Positions 58,701-63,257 of a DNA stretch of 64,000 nucleotides are shown in pieces. The notes under the pieces are model-generated. The model did no database searches and was not told the DNA's origin. It saw only the letters and a program-made list of their open reading frames with translations. Origin of the DNA: Anisus vortex (lineage: Eukaryota; Mollusca; Gastropoda; Planorbidae); contig CASBPS010000186.1 in the NCBI GenBank assembly GCA_949126835.1, positions 15,001-79,000 of the forward strand, given 5' to 3'. How positions within the stretch are numbered: the first letter of the stretch is position 1; each line of letters begins with the position of its first letter. The translations under genes were made by a program, and so were the position numbers.

Positions 58701-61700
58701 TTCCATGTATAATCCTTCATGTCTTTTCTTGTATGCAGATCTATGCCTGGCCTCTATTACTATTAGAAACTGTATTCTCTGAAGTGTTGACTCAAGAGGA
58801 GTGGTTGGTATTATGGGATAACATCATCAGCAATCATCCCGCCTACATGCTAACAACTGTGGTTGCCTACGCCATAAGTGTGAGAGGCCCATTGATGAAG
58901 TGCACTGAAATGGATGACTTTAAGGTTGGTAAAAATGAGAAACAACATTTATAATGCTGTGATCATGCATACATTTTATTCAAATTGTGTATATCCCTGT
59001 ATCTCTTTCTTTTAATGAGTCTAAACATTTCCAATCCAAACTAATAAGAGGATTTCTTACACTACTTTAAAAAAAAAGGTATTCAATTAAAAAAAACTTT
59101 TATTTATTATCTTCACCTCTTCTTGCAGTAGATATTTTAATCTTTCCTGCAACATATTTGTAAATCCCCAAAGTGAAACTTTGTATCTGTGAGCCTATGT
59201 ATAATCATATAGAATAGTTTTCTTCTAAAAAAAAAGACTCCAAGAATATCTTCTATTTCATATGTTCCTAGATAATATTTTATATTTCTGAAGCCTCTAA
59301 GCAGATTTTGTTTAAAAACTGCAGCCATTAGTCATAAAATGTCTGTGAAGGCTTGGTAAAATATAAATATTTGTTTTCTACCCATTTCATTTCAGTTCTT
59401 CTTTCATCATCGTAACGCAATCAGCATCAAACAAATCATCAAGGAAGCCAATCGTCTGATGGAGTCCACCCCCGAGGATGTCCACCCAAAAAGCATTCTG
59501 GAAGAGTTTGTTCCCATGACCAAGGGAAACTATCCTGTGTTTAACAAGTATCCTAAGTTCATTGTGGATTACCAGGTTGGTTGAAAAAAAAAACATTTTG
59601 CTTTTTCCATTCTGCTCCTGCATGGGGAGTTGAGATACATGGTATTGTTTAAACTATGAACAAAATTTAAAAAAAAAATAATAATTTGTAACCAAAACAG
59701 GGCTGCTAATAAAAAAGCAATTTATAGATTTTGTTGACTTATAAAAGTGAAAGTGAACTGGACATATATTGAAGCTTTTACCATTCATAGACCTGCTATA
59801 ATATTTACTATTCAGGTTCAAGAAAGGGAGAGAATCAGACAAGAGTAAATGGAATAAATGAGACAAAAGTAGGTTTATTTTATATAAATAAATAAAATCT
59901 TAGTTCTGTCAAAGTGTTGTTGCAGAATTTATAACATTGACAGATAAATGGATTTAACTTGAAATAATTTATTTTCAAGGGTCCTCACTCTGGATGTTCA
60001 AAAAGAGACAGTACAAAAACAACAGGAAGAGCAGCAGTGGTACAGACAACAACAACTTTTGTTAGAGGCAGAAGAAAGGAGACGAAAGATGATTCAGGAG
60101 GAAGAAGCCAAACTGGCAGACCAAAGAAAACGGAAATTTACTTACAATATCTCAAGAGGGGCAGGAAAAAAAAATGTAAAAACAATCTGTTTTGTTTTTG
60201 GTCAAAATTTATTGCTAAGGATAAAAGTTTAAATTTACAATTATATTACTCAGAGCCTTGGTTTAGATGGTTTTCTTTGAGTCAAAGTGTTTTCTTGTTT
60301 GATCAAATGTCTAATTGGGCAATTTTATGTAAAAAATTAAAAAAACTTTTTTTTTTCTCTACTGATCCCCAAGAATTGTTTTTATTTTCCAGTTTGTTAG
60401 CCATGAATCGAGAAGTGAAGTTGAAGGAGTTGACTCTGTTGGAGGCTGCGAGAAGAAAATTTCTACAGTTTCAGAAAGAACAAAGAGAGATGGAGCTGAG
60501 ACGACTGGATGATGAGCTGATTAGAAAAGTAAGTTGGTGGATGATGAGCTGATTAGAAAAGTAAGTTGGTGGATGATGAGCTGATTAGAAAAGTAAGTTG
60601 GTGGATGATGAGCTGATTAGAAAAGTAAGTTGGTGGATGATGAGCTGATTAGAAAAGTAAGTTGGTGGATGATGAGCTGATTAGAAAAGTAAGTTGGTGG
60701 CTGATGAGCTAATTAGAAAAGTAAGTTGGTGGATGATGAGCTGATTAGAAAAGTAAGTTGGTGGATGATGAGCTGATTAGAAAAGTAAGTTGGTGGATGA
60801 TGAGCTGATTAGAAAAGTAAGTTGGTGGATGATGAGCTGATTAGAAAAGTAAGTTGGTTAACTTTGTATAAAGCCATAATTGTAAAGCTGCAAAGCCTGA
60901 TTTTAGAAAATTTTGTATTCAGTTGACTTCATGCCATTCATACACAACTTAAAAATAGTTTTAGATTTTCAATGAGCTTAAATTTTGACTCTATTAAAGT
61001 TTTTTTTTTTAATTCTATCATTTCCCTCATTTGTTTGTTTTTAGGCTTTGCAAAGAGATCAAGAAACTGATGTTGCAATCCAAGAAGCTGAGATAAAAAA
61101 TATGGAGCTGCAGTTGCAGAAAAAGTTGTTTGAACAGGTAAACCTTTTTTGTTTCTATAATAATTAATGCTCTTCAAATAAACAGTTGAATAGTAATTTT
61201 ATAATTCTAGTTCTAGTTAGTTTTTTTAACATAAATTATAACTATATGCTTTTTTCTAAATAAACTGATTTTGTATACATTTTGTCATTAAAGGAACTGT
61301 ATAAGGAGTTTGCACTTCAGTCTCAAACTTTAAGGACAGAACAAGATCTTTACAGAAAACAAACAGAGCTGGAGGATAAATTGAGGTCAAAAGTGGATGA
61401 TGCAGAAAGAAGCAGAGAGTTGGAGGCCAGAAAAGTGAGTTTTCTAAATGTACATCATTTAAAATTTGATAATGCATCAGTAGAAGTAAGTCTTGGGACT
61501 TTGTCTTTATGAGACTGTTCACCATTATACAAATCAACTCATCTTTTAACTTTGTTCTCCATCATTTTTTACTAAAGGCATTTTAAAATCCCTGCTCCAC
61601 ACTTTTACACATTTCATATTTATATAGCACTATTCATAACAAAGTCTTTGAATGTGCTTTATATTTACCATATGTTATTATAATAAATCAAAAAAGTGTC

Positions 61701-63257
61701 TTTTTAATATTGTTTTAAAAATGTCTATATTGACGGCTTTTTTAATTGTGTTTGGAAGTTCATTCCACCACAGAGGTGCCGCAACGCTGTAGGAGCGAGC
61801 TACAAATGTTTCTCTTTTTACGCTTGGTACCTTGAGCAATTGTTATCATCTCAAAAGACAATTAAACTAAATGAAAATGAAATGAATATCGACCTCCTCT
61901 AGGGCTGTGCATTGTGGTGGCCACACAGCCTTTCAATGTTGTGACAACTAAATATTTAAGGCTCAGCTTCACTGGCCTTGTAAACCATGAAAATCTGAAA
62001 AAGAAACTTCCCTTTTACAAATTACACATTTATATAGAACCAAATTACTGAAGGAAAAAAAGAATGTTTTAAAGCTTTTTTTTTTTAAATGTCAATATTT
62101 TCTGCTCGTTTAATTGTGTTAGGGAGTTTGCTCCACCACAGAGGTATGCTACAATCTTGTAAGAGCACGCTGCAAATGTTTTTCTTTTTTTACTTTTGGG
62201 ACCTTAAGTTGCTGTATTGCCTCTTTATATTCTGATGCTGTGAAAAACATGAATATTTTGTCTCTAAAACAAATAATGTGCTTTTCCTATTTTTTTTATT
62301 TATTATGTTTTTACATTTATTTTCTGGTTTCAAAATAATTTTGCTTGTTAACTCCAATAAAATCAATAGACTAATAAATGTCTTTGAAATTTGTTTCTGG
62401 CCAGCAACAGAACTGGCTCTTGCAGCTCAAAAAAACATAGACATGTGGGCTTACAAAGAACTCAATCACAAGCAGAAAATGGCAGAAATGGATAAAGAAT
62501 CGGATGTTGAAAAGGTTTGTTCTATAATAGTATTATTTGTGGAAATGTCTTATAATAAGGTGATTTATTTATCTTGCTTTACATAAAATGCTGAAGATTT
62601 ATTTGGGTTTATGTTTGTGACTAAAGCTATTTAAATTTTCATTTTATAGATCATTTTACTTTTTAAGAATAATATATTGTCTTCATGATCTTCAAGAAAA
62701 TCAATTTTTTTTACCAATAACCAATAACTTGTATTCTTTTTGTATTTTTAATTAAATGAAATGCAAAGGTATTATCTCAGTTTCAATAATATATATACAT
62801 TTTGAGCACTCATTGGTTTATAATTATATTAGGTAAATGGATTTGGGTTTTGTTCGATTTTATATACATTATTTTATATTCAAAGATTATTTTTGATGTA
62901 TATGTACAAATTTATATTTAAAAAAATAACATTTGATACTTTTGTGTATTTATAAATATAACATTTTATTCTCTAAAGCTAACCAAGTTATCCACAAAAA
63001 ATAGACAACTAGAGAATGAAGTTTATGATCTAATGAATCAACTTCACAAACAAAAGGTAAAGGACATATAATTAGTTAGAATCACAAAATACCTAATGGC
63101 CAATCTTTAGGTGTTTTTTTTTATAATATCAAATGATGAAAATTGCTTTATTTAGAGAACAGAAACAGCTCTGGGTTACGAGGAGATAGCAGAAGATAGA
63201 ATTAGTGAATTACAGAATAAAGAACACAGAATGCGTTTAAAAATTAATTCCAGATAA
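22632..63257 (+). CDS. TBC1D31: TBC1D31 (WDR67) orthologue, 22 coding exons found
   Basis: The joined exons encode about 965 residues that align along nearly the whole of vertebrate TBC1D31 (roughly 1060). Residues 1-346 are WD40 repeats. Residues about 400-690 form a TBC domain. The rest is a charged coiled coil rich in Glu, Lys and Arg. Known family role: a centrosome and centriolar-satellite scaffold needed for ciliogenesis, linking the ubiquitin ligase praja2 and PKA to OFD1. The TBC part lacks recognisable IxxDxxR and YxQ catalytic fingers, so GAP activity is doubtful. Introns 3 (18.5 kb) and 12 (9.1 kb) are swollen by transposons. Problem spots: a GA donor after exon 16, a phase mismatch between exons 19 and 20, and a C-terminus about 100 residues shorter than in vertebrates. 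Confidence 0.93.
23295..23450 (+). CDS. TBC1D31: TBC1D31 exon 2
   Basis: Acceptor CTCAACAG. Encodes the first WD-type blade, ending GDSLGNVYLFDLTKN. Donor GTTTGT; phase 2. Confidence 0.93.
23556..23671 (+). CDS. TBC1D31: TBC1D31 exon 3
   Basis: Encodes ACTALAF-like CTALAFGLHRK and LVALGDNSLTCYDT. Donor GTAAGTG at 23672; phase 1. The 18.5-kb intron 3 follows. Confidence 0.93.
24075..30135 (+). ncRNA. Candidate multi-exon noncoding gene inside the TIR block
   Basis: Six pieces have good splice sites in a consistent plus-strand order. A first exon ends at 24242 (donor GTAAGT). Then come 26338-26488, 27319-27395, 28190-28330 and 28745-28817 (acceptors in T-rich tracts; donors GTAAGC, GTAAGT, GTGAGT, GTGAGT). 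A last exon starts at 29397 with AATAAA at 30113. No long frame survives joining. It could be a lncRNA, the ghost of a transposon gene, or chance. Confidence 0.35.
24950..26285. repeat. Diverged direct duplication
   Basis: About 24985-25160 and 26110-26280 share a series of phrases (GGCCGACTT, TAGAAACCTAAT, AGAATGTGTGAATTTAAA, GTTAAGTGGC, AGTTTTATGG/GACC). This indicates an old tandem or segmental copy about 1.1 kb apart. Confidence 0.7.
30136..31879. other. AT-rich interior of the TIR block
   Basis: No gene seen. TAGGCCTA motifs and long T runs are common. Confidence 0.5.
31880..32275. repeat. GC-rich, CpG-rich island
   Basis: About 400 bp with many repeated CGGCA, CGCATTGGCCC and ATCGC words in a very AT-rich setting. 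Its right end (TGTTTAAGGGGATGTCCTA) is inverted relative to 24808-24830 (TAGGCCTATCCCCTTAAACA). It may therefore mark one end of an inner transposon, cut by the LINE that follows. Confidence 0.6.
32282..35005 (+). CDS. Non-LTR retrotransposon endonuclease/reverse transcriptase, N-terminally truncated
   Basis: The first Met (32576) opens an 809-codon frame, but the same frame is open back to 32282 and reads endonuclease sequence (IIAGSETWLSPDIY, DRHGGVLLAIK, VYRPPN). Counting from the Met: MGDFNLPDINW near residue 22 and SDHDIV near 95 complete the exonuclease-endonuclease-phosphatase fold. RT motifs follow: NYRPVSLTSI near 387, HGFRKNRSCETQ, LLDFSKAFDKVHH, GVPQGTVLGPLLF, and the catalytic FADD near 545. 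The C-terminal part has KYLGVIINNKLSW and the conserved LEQIQKRAARFI. It ends TAG at 35003-35005. The missing endonuclease N-terminus makes it non-autonomous. It resembles L2/CR1/Jockey-type elements; exact clade not settled. Confidence 0.93.
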   Translation: MNLINNEEPDIIAGSETWLSPDIYNTEIFNNNYEIFRKDRSDRHGGVLLAIKFTLIAEEIKLEPQNNIESVFCKISRPNSKPLIVGSVYRPPNSTSEYMSDLCNQLTSIETKYKNAIIWIMGDFNLPDINWNSYSIEKHQNTKEINEMFINTIQNLNLDQINKKPTRNHNILDLFLTNRPGLVLDYEIIPGLSDHDIVKVNNKIKIQISKKPKRIIYLWNKCNTTELHQAAIKFQTNFLTKYNIDSPVEDIWQFIKTNLKAIMADSVPTKQTSNKINKCWFNTKLKKLCKQKENLFKKFKATNSIRLHKKYLKIKHLTQKLSRQLQNEYVNNVISKDNNKNLWSYIKSRKMDTTGIAPLKGQNNETYNDNETKANILNTHFASSFSNPGDKEIFINLNKLEEIGNINVDEKGIKQLLTNLKVNKASGPDEIPARLLKELTNEISPIFKILFQASLNQGKVPKDWKLANVTPLFKKGDKSDPGNYRPVSLTSITCKLLEHIIYSSIVNHLDKLNALCPHQHGFRKNRSCETQLIGLIDDLSKGLDNNNQIDAILLDFSKAFDKVHHSSLLKKLKYFGISGPLHQWIQDFLIGREQTVIINGSKSSPITVNSGVPQGTVLGPLLFLIYINDLPNCINTGTKVRLFADDCIIYRIIKTGKDSELLQKDLDELQKWESNWSMSFHPEKCQLIRVSKKKKQIITNYFIHGKELTQTSNAKYLGVIINNKLSWNPHIDEVIKKSNKTLGFMKRNFYKCNKNIKLKCYLTLVRPILEYAGSVWDPSTKENIKKLEQIQKRAARFITSEYSPLTRVTPLIKSLNLETLEDRRAKSKVVIIHKALNSNLEIQPNNNLLQSSDKHKDKNTFLVPYARTNAYKYSFFPSGIRAWNGLPEQTRKTNNLTSFKTLIKMQD
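32282..35090 (+). mobile_element. 5'-truncated non-LTR retrotransposon (L2/CR1-like) with intact frame
   Basis: Starts inside the endonuclease domain (frame open from 32282) and ends with a 3' UTR containing GAGCGTAGGACGCAATAATC and the tail ATAAGATAAGAAGATAAG. Two further copies with the same 3' end lie at 8179-8332 and 14921-15367. The continuous reading frame suggests a recent insertion. Confidence 0.92.
35091..36260. other. AT-rich interior of the TIR block
   Basis: No gene seen. A C run at 35760-35772 and TAGGCCTA motifs occur. Confidence 0.5.
36256..36330 (+). pseudogene. Possible terminal exon remnant
   Basis: After the T-rich acceptor TTTATCTATTTAG an open stretch encodes LNVSITETNVYVDHQIQNDV, then SCQT and a stop. 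It resembles the C-terminal linker of some THAP-type proteins only loosely. Upstream exons were not found. Confidence 0.25.
36843..37115 (-). mobile_element. tRNA-derived SINE, minus strand
   Basis: A B-box-like GGATTCGAACCC reads at 37053-37067 (GGGTTCGAATCC on the minus strand). The body shares the phrases CCCAGCTCTAATGGGTACC and GGCCA...ACTAGGGGATTG with the copies at 46035, 47245 and 58337. Confidence 0.85.
37116..38220. other. AT-rich interior of the TIR block
   Basis: A GC-richer stretch at 37640-37800 has an open frame of 62 codons, too short and unsupported to call. The rest shows nothing. Confidence 0.4.
38228..38356 (+). pseudogene. THAP zinc-finger-like fragment
   Basis: ATG at 38228 opens about 42 codons. 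They begin MSVCYFTGC (C-x4-C), then KFISFPKDVYK, then VEVRREKSPF before a stop. This is the layout of the N-terminal half of a THAP domain: C-x2-4-C, the FxxFPKD motif and the following helix, where the usual Trp is Cys. The closing C-x2-H pair was not found, perhaps on another exon or lost. THAP domains occur in P-type transposases as well as host factors. Confidence 0.45.
38357..39587. other. AT-rich interior of the TIR block
   Basis: No gene or clear repeat seen besides TAGGCCTA motifs. Confidence 0.5.
39687..41516. mobile_element. 1.8-kb fold-back element (arms A-B-A'-B')
   Basis: Arm A (39687-40290, 604 bp) is nearly perfectly inverted as A' (40581-41189). The spacer B (40291-40580) is itself repeated inverted as B' (41190-41516). 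B has its own internal inverted repeats (GTCTTAAGAAGA.. / ..TCTTCTTAATTAAGAC and CTATTGATA / TATCAATAG). The A and B ends share CTTTGGTRTARCTGGTTCTA. No coding sequence. Looks like two MITE-type units in a palindromic dimer. Confidence 0.85.
41517..42197. other. Last part of TBC1D31 intron 3
   Basis: AT-rich; nothing recognised. Confidence 0.5.
42198..42379 (+). CDS. TBC1D31: TBC1D31 exon 4
   Basis: Encodes the strongly conserved YAITTSSETTLLWDLDTFQ blade. It joins exon 3 in phase across intron 3. Donor GTCTGT at 42380. Confidence 0.95.
42761..42909 (+). CDS. TBC1D31: TBC1D31 exon 5
   Basis: Encodes AFFLPNSNTIMTCFRDDTVF and CKYQLPIP. Donor GTAATT; phase 2. Confidence 0.93.
43125..43420. repeat. 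Helitron-like debris in TBC1D31 intron 5
   Basis: CTTTTTATAGTTTTTCG-type sequence and CAAAGYTAGAAAAAAA...ATGCGCTRAGATTATTTTTA match 19739-19800. The phrase GAGCTGAAATTTGGACA before it is common in such repeats. Confidence 0.5.
43608..43767 (+). CDS. TBC1D31: TBC1D31 exon 6
   Basis: Encodes LVAGGKSRFLHLWSLDSW and IEMPNKVTSIKQLEFL. Acceptor TTCTCTAG; donor GTAATC; phase 0. Confidence 0.95.
44217..44815 (+). mobile_element. LINE 3'-end fragment in TBC1D31 intron 6
   Basis: Encodes SYISANGSIDMEISTRLAMA, KLYKSNVRSVLLYAAET and, after a frameshift near 44500, RRWRWLGHILRMN and GKRQRGRPMGTWRR, the C-terminus of an invertebrate non-LTR reverse transcriptase. It ends with a 3' UTR GGGGAGCGATAAAGACTAAG. 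Not the same family as 32282-35090. Confidence 0.85.
44816..45765 (+). other. Rest of TBC1D31 intron 6
   Basis: AT-rich; nothing recognised. Confidence 0.5.
45766..45966 (+). CDS. TBC1D31: TBC1D31 exon 7
   Basis: Encodes the last WD blade: SQDGIMRFINIDTCKLLFDI and VAVMENGYLNIYRV. 201 bp, phase 0 at both ends. Confidence 0.95.
46035..46305 (+). mobile_element. tRNA-derived SINE in TBC1D31 intron 7
   Basis: A tRNA-like head with B-box GGGTTTGAATCCTGG at 46083-46097, then a body with CTGAGTCTAC, CAGCTCTGATGGGTACCTGA, and a tail CTGCTTCACTGGCC. Confidence 0.88.
46655..46813 (+). CDS. TBC1D31: TBC1D31 exon 8
   Basis: Linker between the WD and TBC parts, starting PPPSLMKVVTG, with many Ser, Lys and Glu. 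Low conservation, but 159 bp in phase with GT-AG sites. Confidence 0.88.
46921..47000 (+). CDS. TBC1D31: TBC1D31 exon 9
   Basis: Encodes NKTKLLSILKGFGEYPAKY, the start of the TBC region. Donor GTCAGTG; phase 2. Confidence 0.93.
47245..47518 (+). mobile_element. tRNA-derived SINE in TBC1D31 intron 9
   Basis: Head GGGCACGGTAGCCGAGCG with A-box-like sequence and B-box GGTTTGAATCCTGG (47295-47308). Body CCAGCTCTGATGGGTACTTG as in the other copies. Confidence 0.9.
47987..48133 (+). CDS. TBC1D31: TBC1D31 exon 10
   Basis: Encodes MFIWNKILELPENYSAYAAL and YPIKSRKLLRILQ. The canonical TBC IxxDxxR arginine-finger motif is not seen here. Phase 2 at both ends. Confidence 0.95.
48347..48480 (+). CDS. 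TBC1D31: TBC1D31 exon 11
   Basis: Encodes HWSPIFGETQYLPCFVFPFV; the TBC glutamine-finger motif YxQ is replaced. Donor GTAAGT at 48481 is the first of three tandem donor copies. Phase 1. Confidence 0.95.
48471..48572 (+). repeat. 34-bp tandem triplication of the exon 11 donor
   Basis: ACTATAATTG plus donor occurs at 48471, 48505 and 48539. The donors are GTAAGT (48481), GTAAAT (48515) and GTAAGT (48549). Use of the second or third donor would add 34 or 68 bp and shift the frame. Confidence 0.95.
48985..49457 (+). repeat. About 72-bp tandem repeat in intron 11
   Basis: Six or so copies of a roughly 72-bp unit containing CAGTTTCTGTTTTCATTATT and ATTGAGTTTCCAATC. The last copy runs into the polypyrimidine tract before exon 12. 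The 157-codon frame through it is a repeat artefact. Confidence 0.9.
49474..49607 (+). CDS. TBC1D31: TBC1D31 exon 12
   Basis: Encodes NWCQHWFEYFPNPPIN, almost unchanged from vertebrates. Donor GTATGT; phase 0. The 9.1-kb intron 12 follows. Confidence 0.97.
49608..50369 (+). other. TBC1D31 intron 12 before the LTR element
   Basis: AT-rich; nothing recognised before the LTR at 50370. Confidence 0.5.
50370..51043 (-). repeat. 3' LTR of the Gmr1-like element
   Basis: 674 bp; functions as the 3' LTR on the minus strand. The polypurine tract (GGGTGGGGGCG on the minus strand) lies next to it at 51044-51055. Confidence 0.95.
51056..52299 (-). other. Long 3' untranslated part of the Gmr1-like element
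   Basis: About 1.2 kb between the pol stop and the polypurine tract, AT-rich. An 85-codon frame (51917-51660) has no recognisable content. I see no envelope-like gene. Confidence 0.6.
52300..56454 (-). CDS. pol: pol polyprotein of the Gmr1-like element (IN before RT)
   Basis: 1384 codons. Residues about 12-67 are the second half of a SCAN/capsid-like domain (KYRKLFRDRKK to LILFEEFNDCI). A CCHC knuckle (CFNCKKEGHMKKDC) is near 151-165. Protease with LRDTGSAVSV is near 283. Integrase comes next: HH-CC zinc finger near 533-570, then the D,D,E core with LIDCVGP near 606, SDQGTNF near 665 and GALERFHQ near 700. RT follows: CTDFRKLN near 1017 and the catalytic YLDD near 1115. RNase H with VDACDTGMG is near 1265 and TDHNPL after it. 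The frame is complete to the stop at 52300. Gag lies upstream in another frame, so the frame start given here is only the first Met. Confidence 0.95.
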   Translation of the reverse strand: MLKSYSLTPEKYRKLFRDRKKAYDQTHVDFLRQKEKMLEQWLRSQNVSEFDKLKNLILFEEFNDCIRVDIKTHISDRGVEDVHEAARLADNYAIIHASIKPYYADKPKVHKPESKEASKPKETSENNNKNSGVNNNSNLVHFRKQTDVNKAKVVCFNCKKEGHMKKDCWILTKKQGAILHCARVQKDSKQTEEVCNTGSRNSKEMRPASPIVVESMVFENSLSKVKENSCTQSIMLSEGREEQMVPEVPEEDDLSDFRPFVYEGTVSTEVDVLSKKKIQILRDTGSAVSVILEGSVPLTDATSTGESVVLRGASMEAVEAPLHRIKLESDIFTGNIVVGVWRALPVKGVSMILGNDIMGGRVTVEPMVKVLETKMAEDKNLRPANERPTCALTRAMQKKKSVKTPATPCSATKDVFVCSEDTHANETVITETPDIDLSATFFAELTTGDATENDNILSPKQKLVKEQLNDEVIMQLRMKAVDEKTADAMAECFYMKDEVLMRKSKPLNSGTNEWDSIHQIVIPKCYRQDILRMAHDLPFAGHMGVRKTHHRILPYFYWPGLRRDVEQYCKTCHVCQMVGRPNQRIPVAPLQPIPAFDEPFSHILIDCVGPLPKTKAGFQYLLTVMCSSTRFPEAIPLRNITTVKVVDALTNFFTRYGLPKTVQSDQGTNFTSNIFKQVMEQLGISHRLSSAYHPESQGALERFHQTLKSMLKKYCYENEKDWDKGVPYVLFAAREATQESLGFSPFELVYGHSVRGPLKLLHETWLTDSEPIGLLSYVDKFKNRLYHAFNHVKIHFPQMQERMRQNYDRKATARTFAPGDKVLVFLPLQNQPLSAKFSGPYEIESKLGEVNYLIKTPDRRQKQRVCHINLLKPYVSREKSKPREVPMISLARVPTDLSRIEYKFAESKLNNTDALKSLDTRLEHLPVEDKEKIIELVHEYKSLFTDVPRRTHLIEHDVVLTEGARPIKQHPYRVNPIRLEHIRAEVKYMLENDIVEECDSEWSSPCVLVPKADNTLRFCTDFRKLNNLTKTDSYPIPRIDDLIDKIGDATYVTKIDLLSAYFQIPLTPRAQEVSAFVTPDGLYRYKVMPFGLRNAPATFQRLINTLTRGIFQCNAYLDDIVVYSTDFKTHVSQLRHLFERLNNANLTINLAKSQFGHATIEYLGHVVGGGKVKPVNAKIEAIQNVPVPQTRKQLRSYLGMAGYYRKFCQDFSTVACPLTDLLKKNNRFVWSDKCQKAFDELKLRLSRAPILVTPRFDRPFKIAVDACDTGMGAVLTQQDDHGEEHPVCYHSQKFNIHERNYNTSEKELLGLILALKQFDFYVNSSGYPIEILTDHNPLTFLSRVKQNQRLVRWSLFLQAYDLNIKHLRGRDNVTADTLSRVLHD
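56471..57115 (-). CDS. gag: gag of the Gmr1-like element, N-terminal part
   Basis: 214 codons. An N-terminal segment ELKELAESFGIEAGQARPNR resembles a SAP-like DNA-binding motif. A charged coiled coil follows (residues about 95-140, many Glu and Arg), then the first half of a capsid domain (HLPIFREEDVQDFFLLFERI). The frame stops in mid-domain; the domain continues in the pol frame 17 bp on. This looks like a one-base indel rather than a normal gag/pol boundary. Confidence 0.9.
   Translation of the reverse strand: MASNISSEELNAMSFAELKELAESFGIEAGQARPNRNRLTKEIMTCLNGQNAMNTGSVVEVGQNDINEGYVAPSGGEVIAHGDEVRNMSSRSSNNDEDEGLSENLKFQLAMKRMELESMERRELERIRIEIESRERIEMARMNRPDHRRDSNGMDISAMKQHLPIFREEDVQDFFLLFERIAVDYQFPDDKMALLLRSTLNKGKALDVVLSLTL
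57365..57386 (-). other. Primer-binding site of the Gmr1-like element
   Basis: On the minus strand TGGTGGTCTCGCCCGG starts five bases after the 5' LTR. TGG fits a tRNA CCA end; the tRNA is not identified. Confidence 0.65.
57387..58060 (-). repeat. 5' LTR of the Gmr1-like element
   Basis: 674 bp, one visible difference from the 3' LTR. Confidence 0.95.
58337..58600 (+). mobile_element. tRNA-derived SINE next to the LTR element
   Basis: Head GGAGGCACAGTAGCTGTGCGG, B-box AGTTTGAATCCTGG at 58390-58403, body CCCAGCTCTGATGGGTACTTG, tail ending in a T run after GAGTACTTTAC. Confidence 0.9.
58739..58924 (+). CDS. TBC1D31: TBC1D31 exon 13
   Basis: Encodes YAWPLLLLETVFSEVLTQEE and SNHPAYMLTTVVAYAI. 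Acceptor GTATGCAG; donor GTTGGT; phase 0. Confidence 0.97.
59396..59575 (+). CDS. TBC1D31: TBC1D31 exon 14
   Basis: Encodes FFFHHRNAISIKQIIKEA to FNKYPKFIVDYQ, the end of the TBC region. 180 bp, phase 0. Confidence 0.97.
59816..59844 (+). CDS. TBC1D31: TBC1D31 exon 15, a 29-bp microexon
   Basis: Encodes VQERERIRQ between ATTCAG and GTAAAT. The vertebrate protein has QERERIRN at the same place, and the phases (0 in, 2 out) fit both neighbours. Confidence 0.85.
59980..60132 (+). CDS. TBC1D31: TBC1D31 exon 16
   Basis: Coiled-coil segment (LDVQKETVQKQQEEQQWYRQ, then EEAKLADQRK). Homology and phase both call for a junction after AAACG at 60132, but the next bases are GAAATT, not GT. The nearest downstream GT (60176) breaks the frame into exon 17. 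Confidence 0.75.
60393..60528 (+). CDS. TBC1D31: TBC1D31 exon 17
   Basis: Encodes LLAMNREVKLKELTLLEAAR to EMELRRLDDELIRK, matching the vertebrate EMELRRLDDEIGRK. Acceptor TTTTCCAG; donor GTAAGT at 60529, the first of eleven copies. Confidence 0.93.
60506..60858 (+). repeat. 32-bp tandem array made from the exon 17 / intron boundary
   Basis: The unit holds the last 21 bases of the exon (GATGATGAGCTGATTAGAAAA) plus GTAAGTTGGTG. GTAAGT recurs exactly every 32 bp at 60529, 60561, 60593, 60625, 60657, 60689, 60721, 60753, 60785, 60817 and 60849. Any donor but the first adds an in-frame stop (AGC TGA). Confidence 0.97.
61045..61137 (+). CDS. TBC1D31: TBC1D31 exon 18
   Basis: Coiled coil: ALQRDQETDVAIQEAEI to LQKKLFEQ. 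93 bp, phase 0 at both ends. Confidence 0.88.
61294..61434 (+). CDS. TBC1D31: TBC1D31 exon 19
   Basis: Coiled coil: ELYKEFALQSQTLRTEQDLY to RSRELEARK. Acceptor CATTAAAG; donor GTGAGT; phase 0. Confidence 0.88.
61740..62220. repeat. Diverged dispersed repeat pair in TBC1D31 intron 19
   Basis: About 61755-61830 and 62120-62200 share TCCACCACAGAGGT, GCTRCAAATGTTT and a TTGG.ACCTTRAG phrase. Between them a SINE-tail-like piece (GCTCAGCTTCACTGGCC at 61962-61978) occurs. Confidence 0.65.
62405..62514 (+). CDS. TBC1D31: TBC1D31 exon 20
   Basis: Open frame TELALAAQKNIDMWAYKELN to DKESDVEK. The frame needs one base from the exon before, but exon 19 ends in phase 0. A small exon between 61435 and 62404 is probably unplaced. 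Confidence 0.75.
62979..63056 (+). CDS. TBC1D31: TBC1D31 exon 21
   Basis: Encodes LTKLSTKNRQLENEVYDLMN, coiled coil. 78 bp between CTCTAAAG and GTAAAG, in phase with exon 20. Confidence 0.8.
63156..63257 (+). CDS. TBC1D31: TBC1D31 exon 22, terminal
   Basis: Encodes RTETALGYEEIAEDRISELQ and a short basic tail, ending TAA at 63255-63257. The vertebrate protein extends about 100 residues further, so a longer alternative end cannot be excluded. Confidence 0.75.
   Translation, partial: RTETALGYEEIAEDRISELQNKEHRMRLKINSR

Noticed and set aside
60506..60858. Evenly spaced repeats that could look like a CRISPR array
   Set aside because: Units are contiguous with no unique spacers, and the DNA is eukaryotic.
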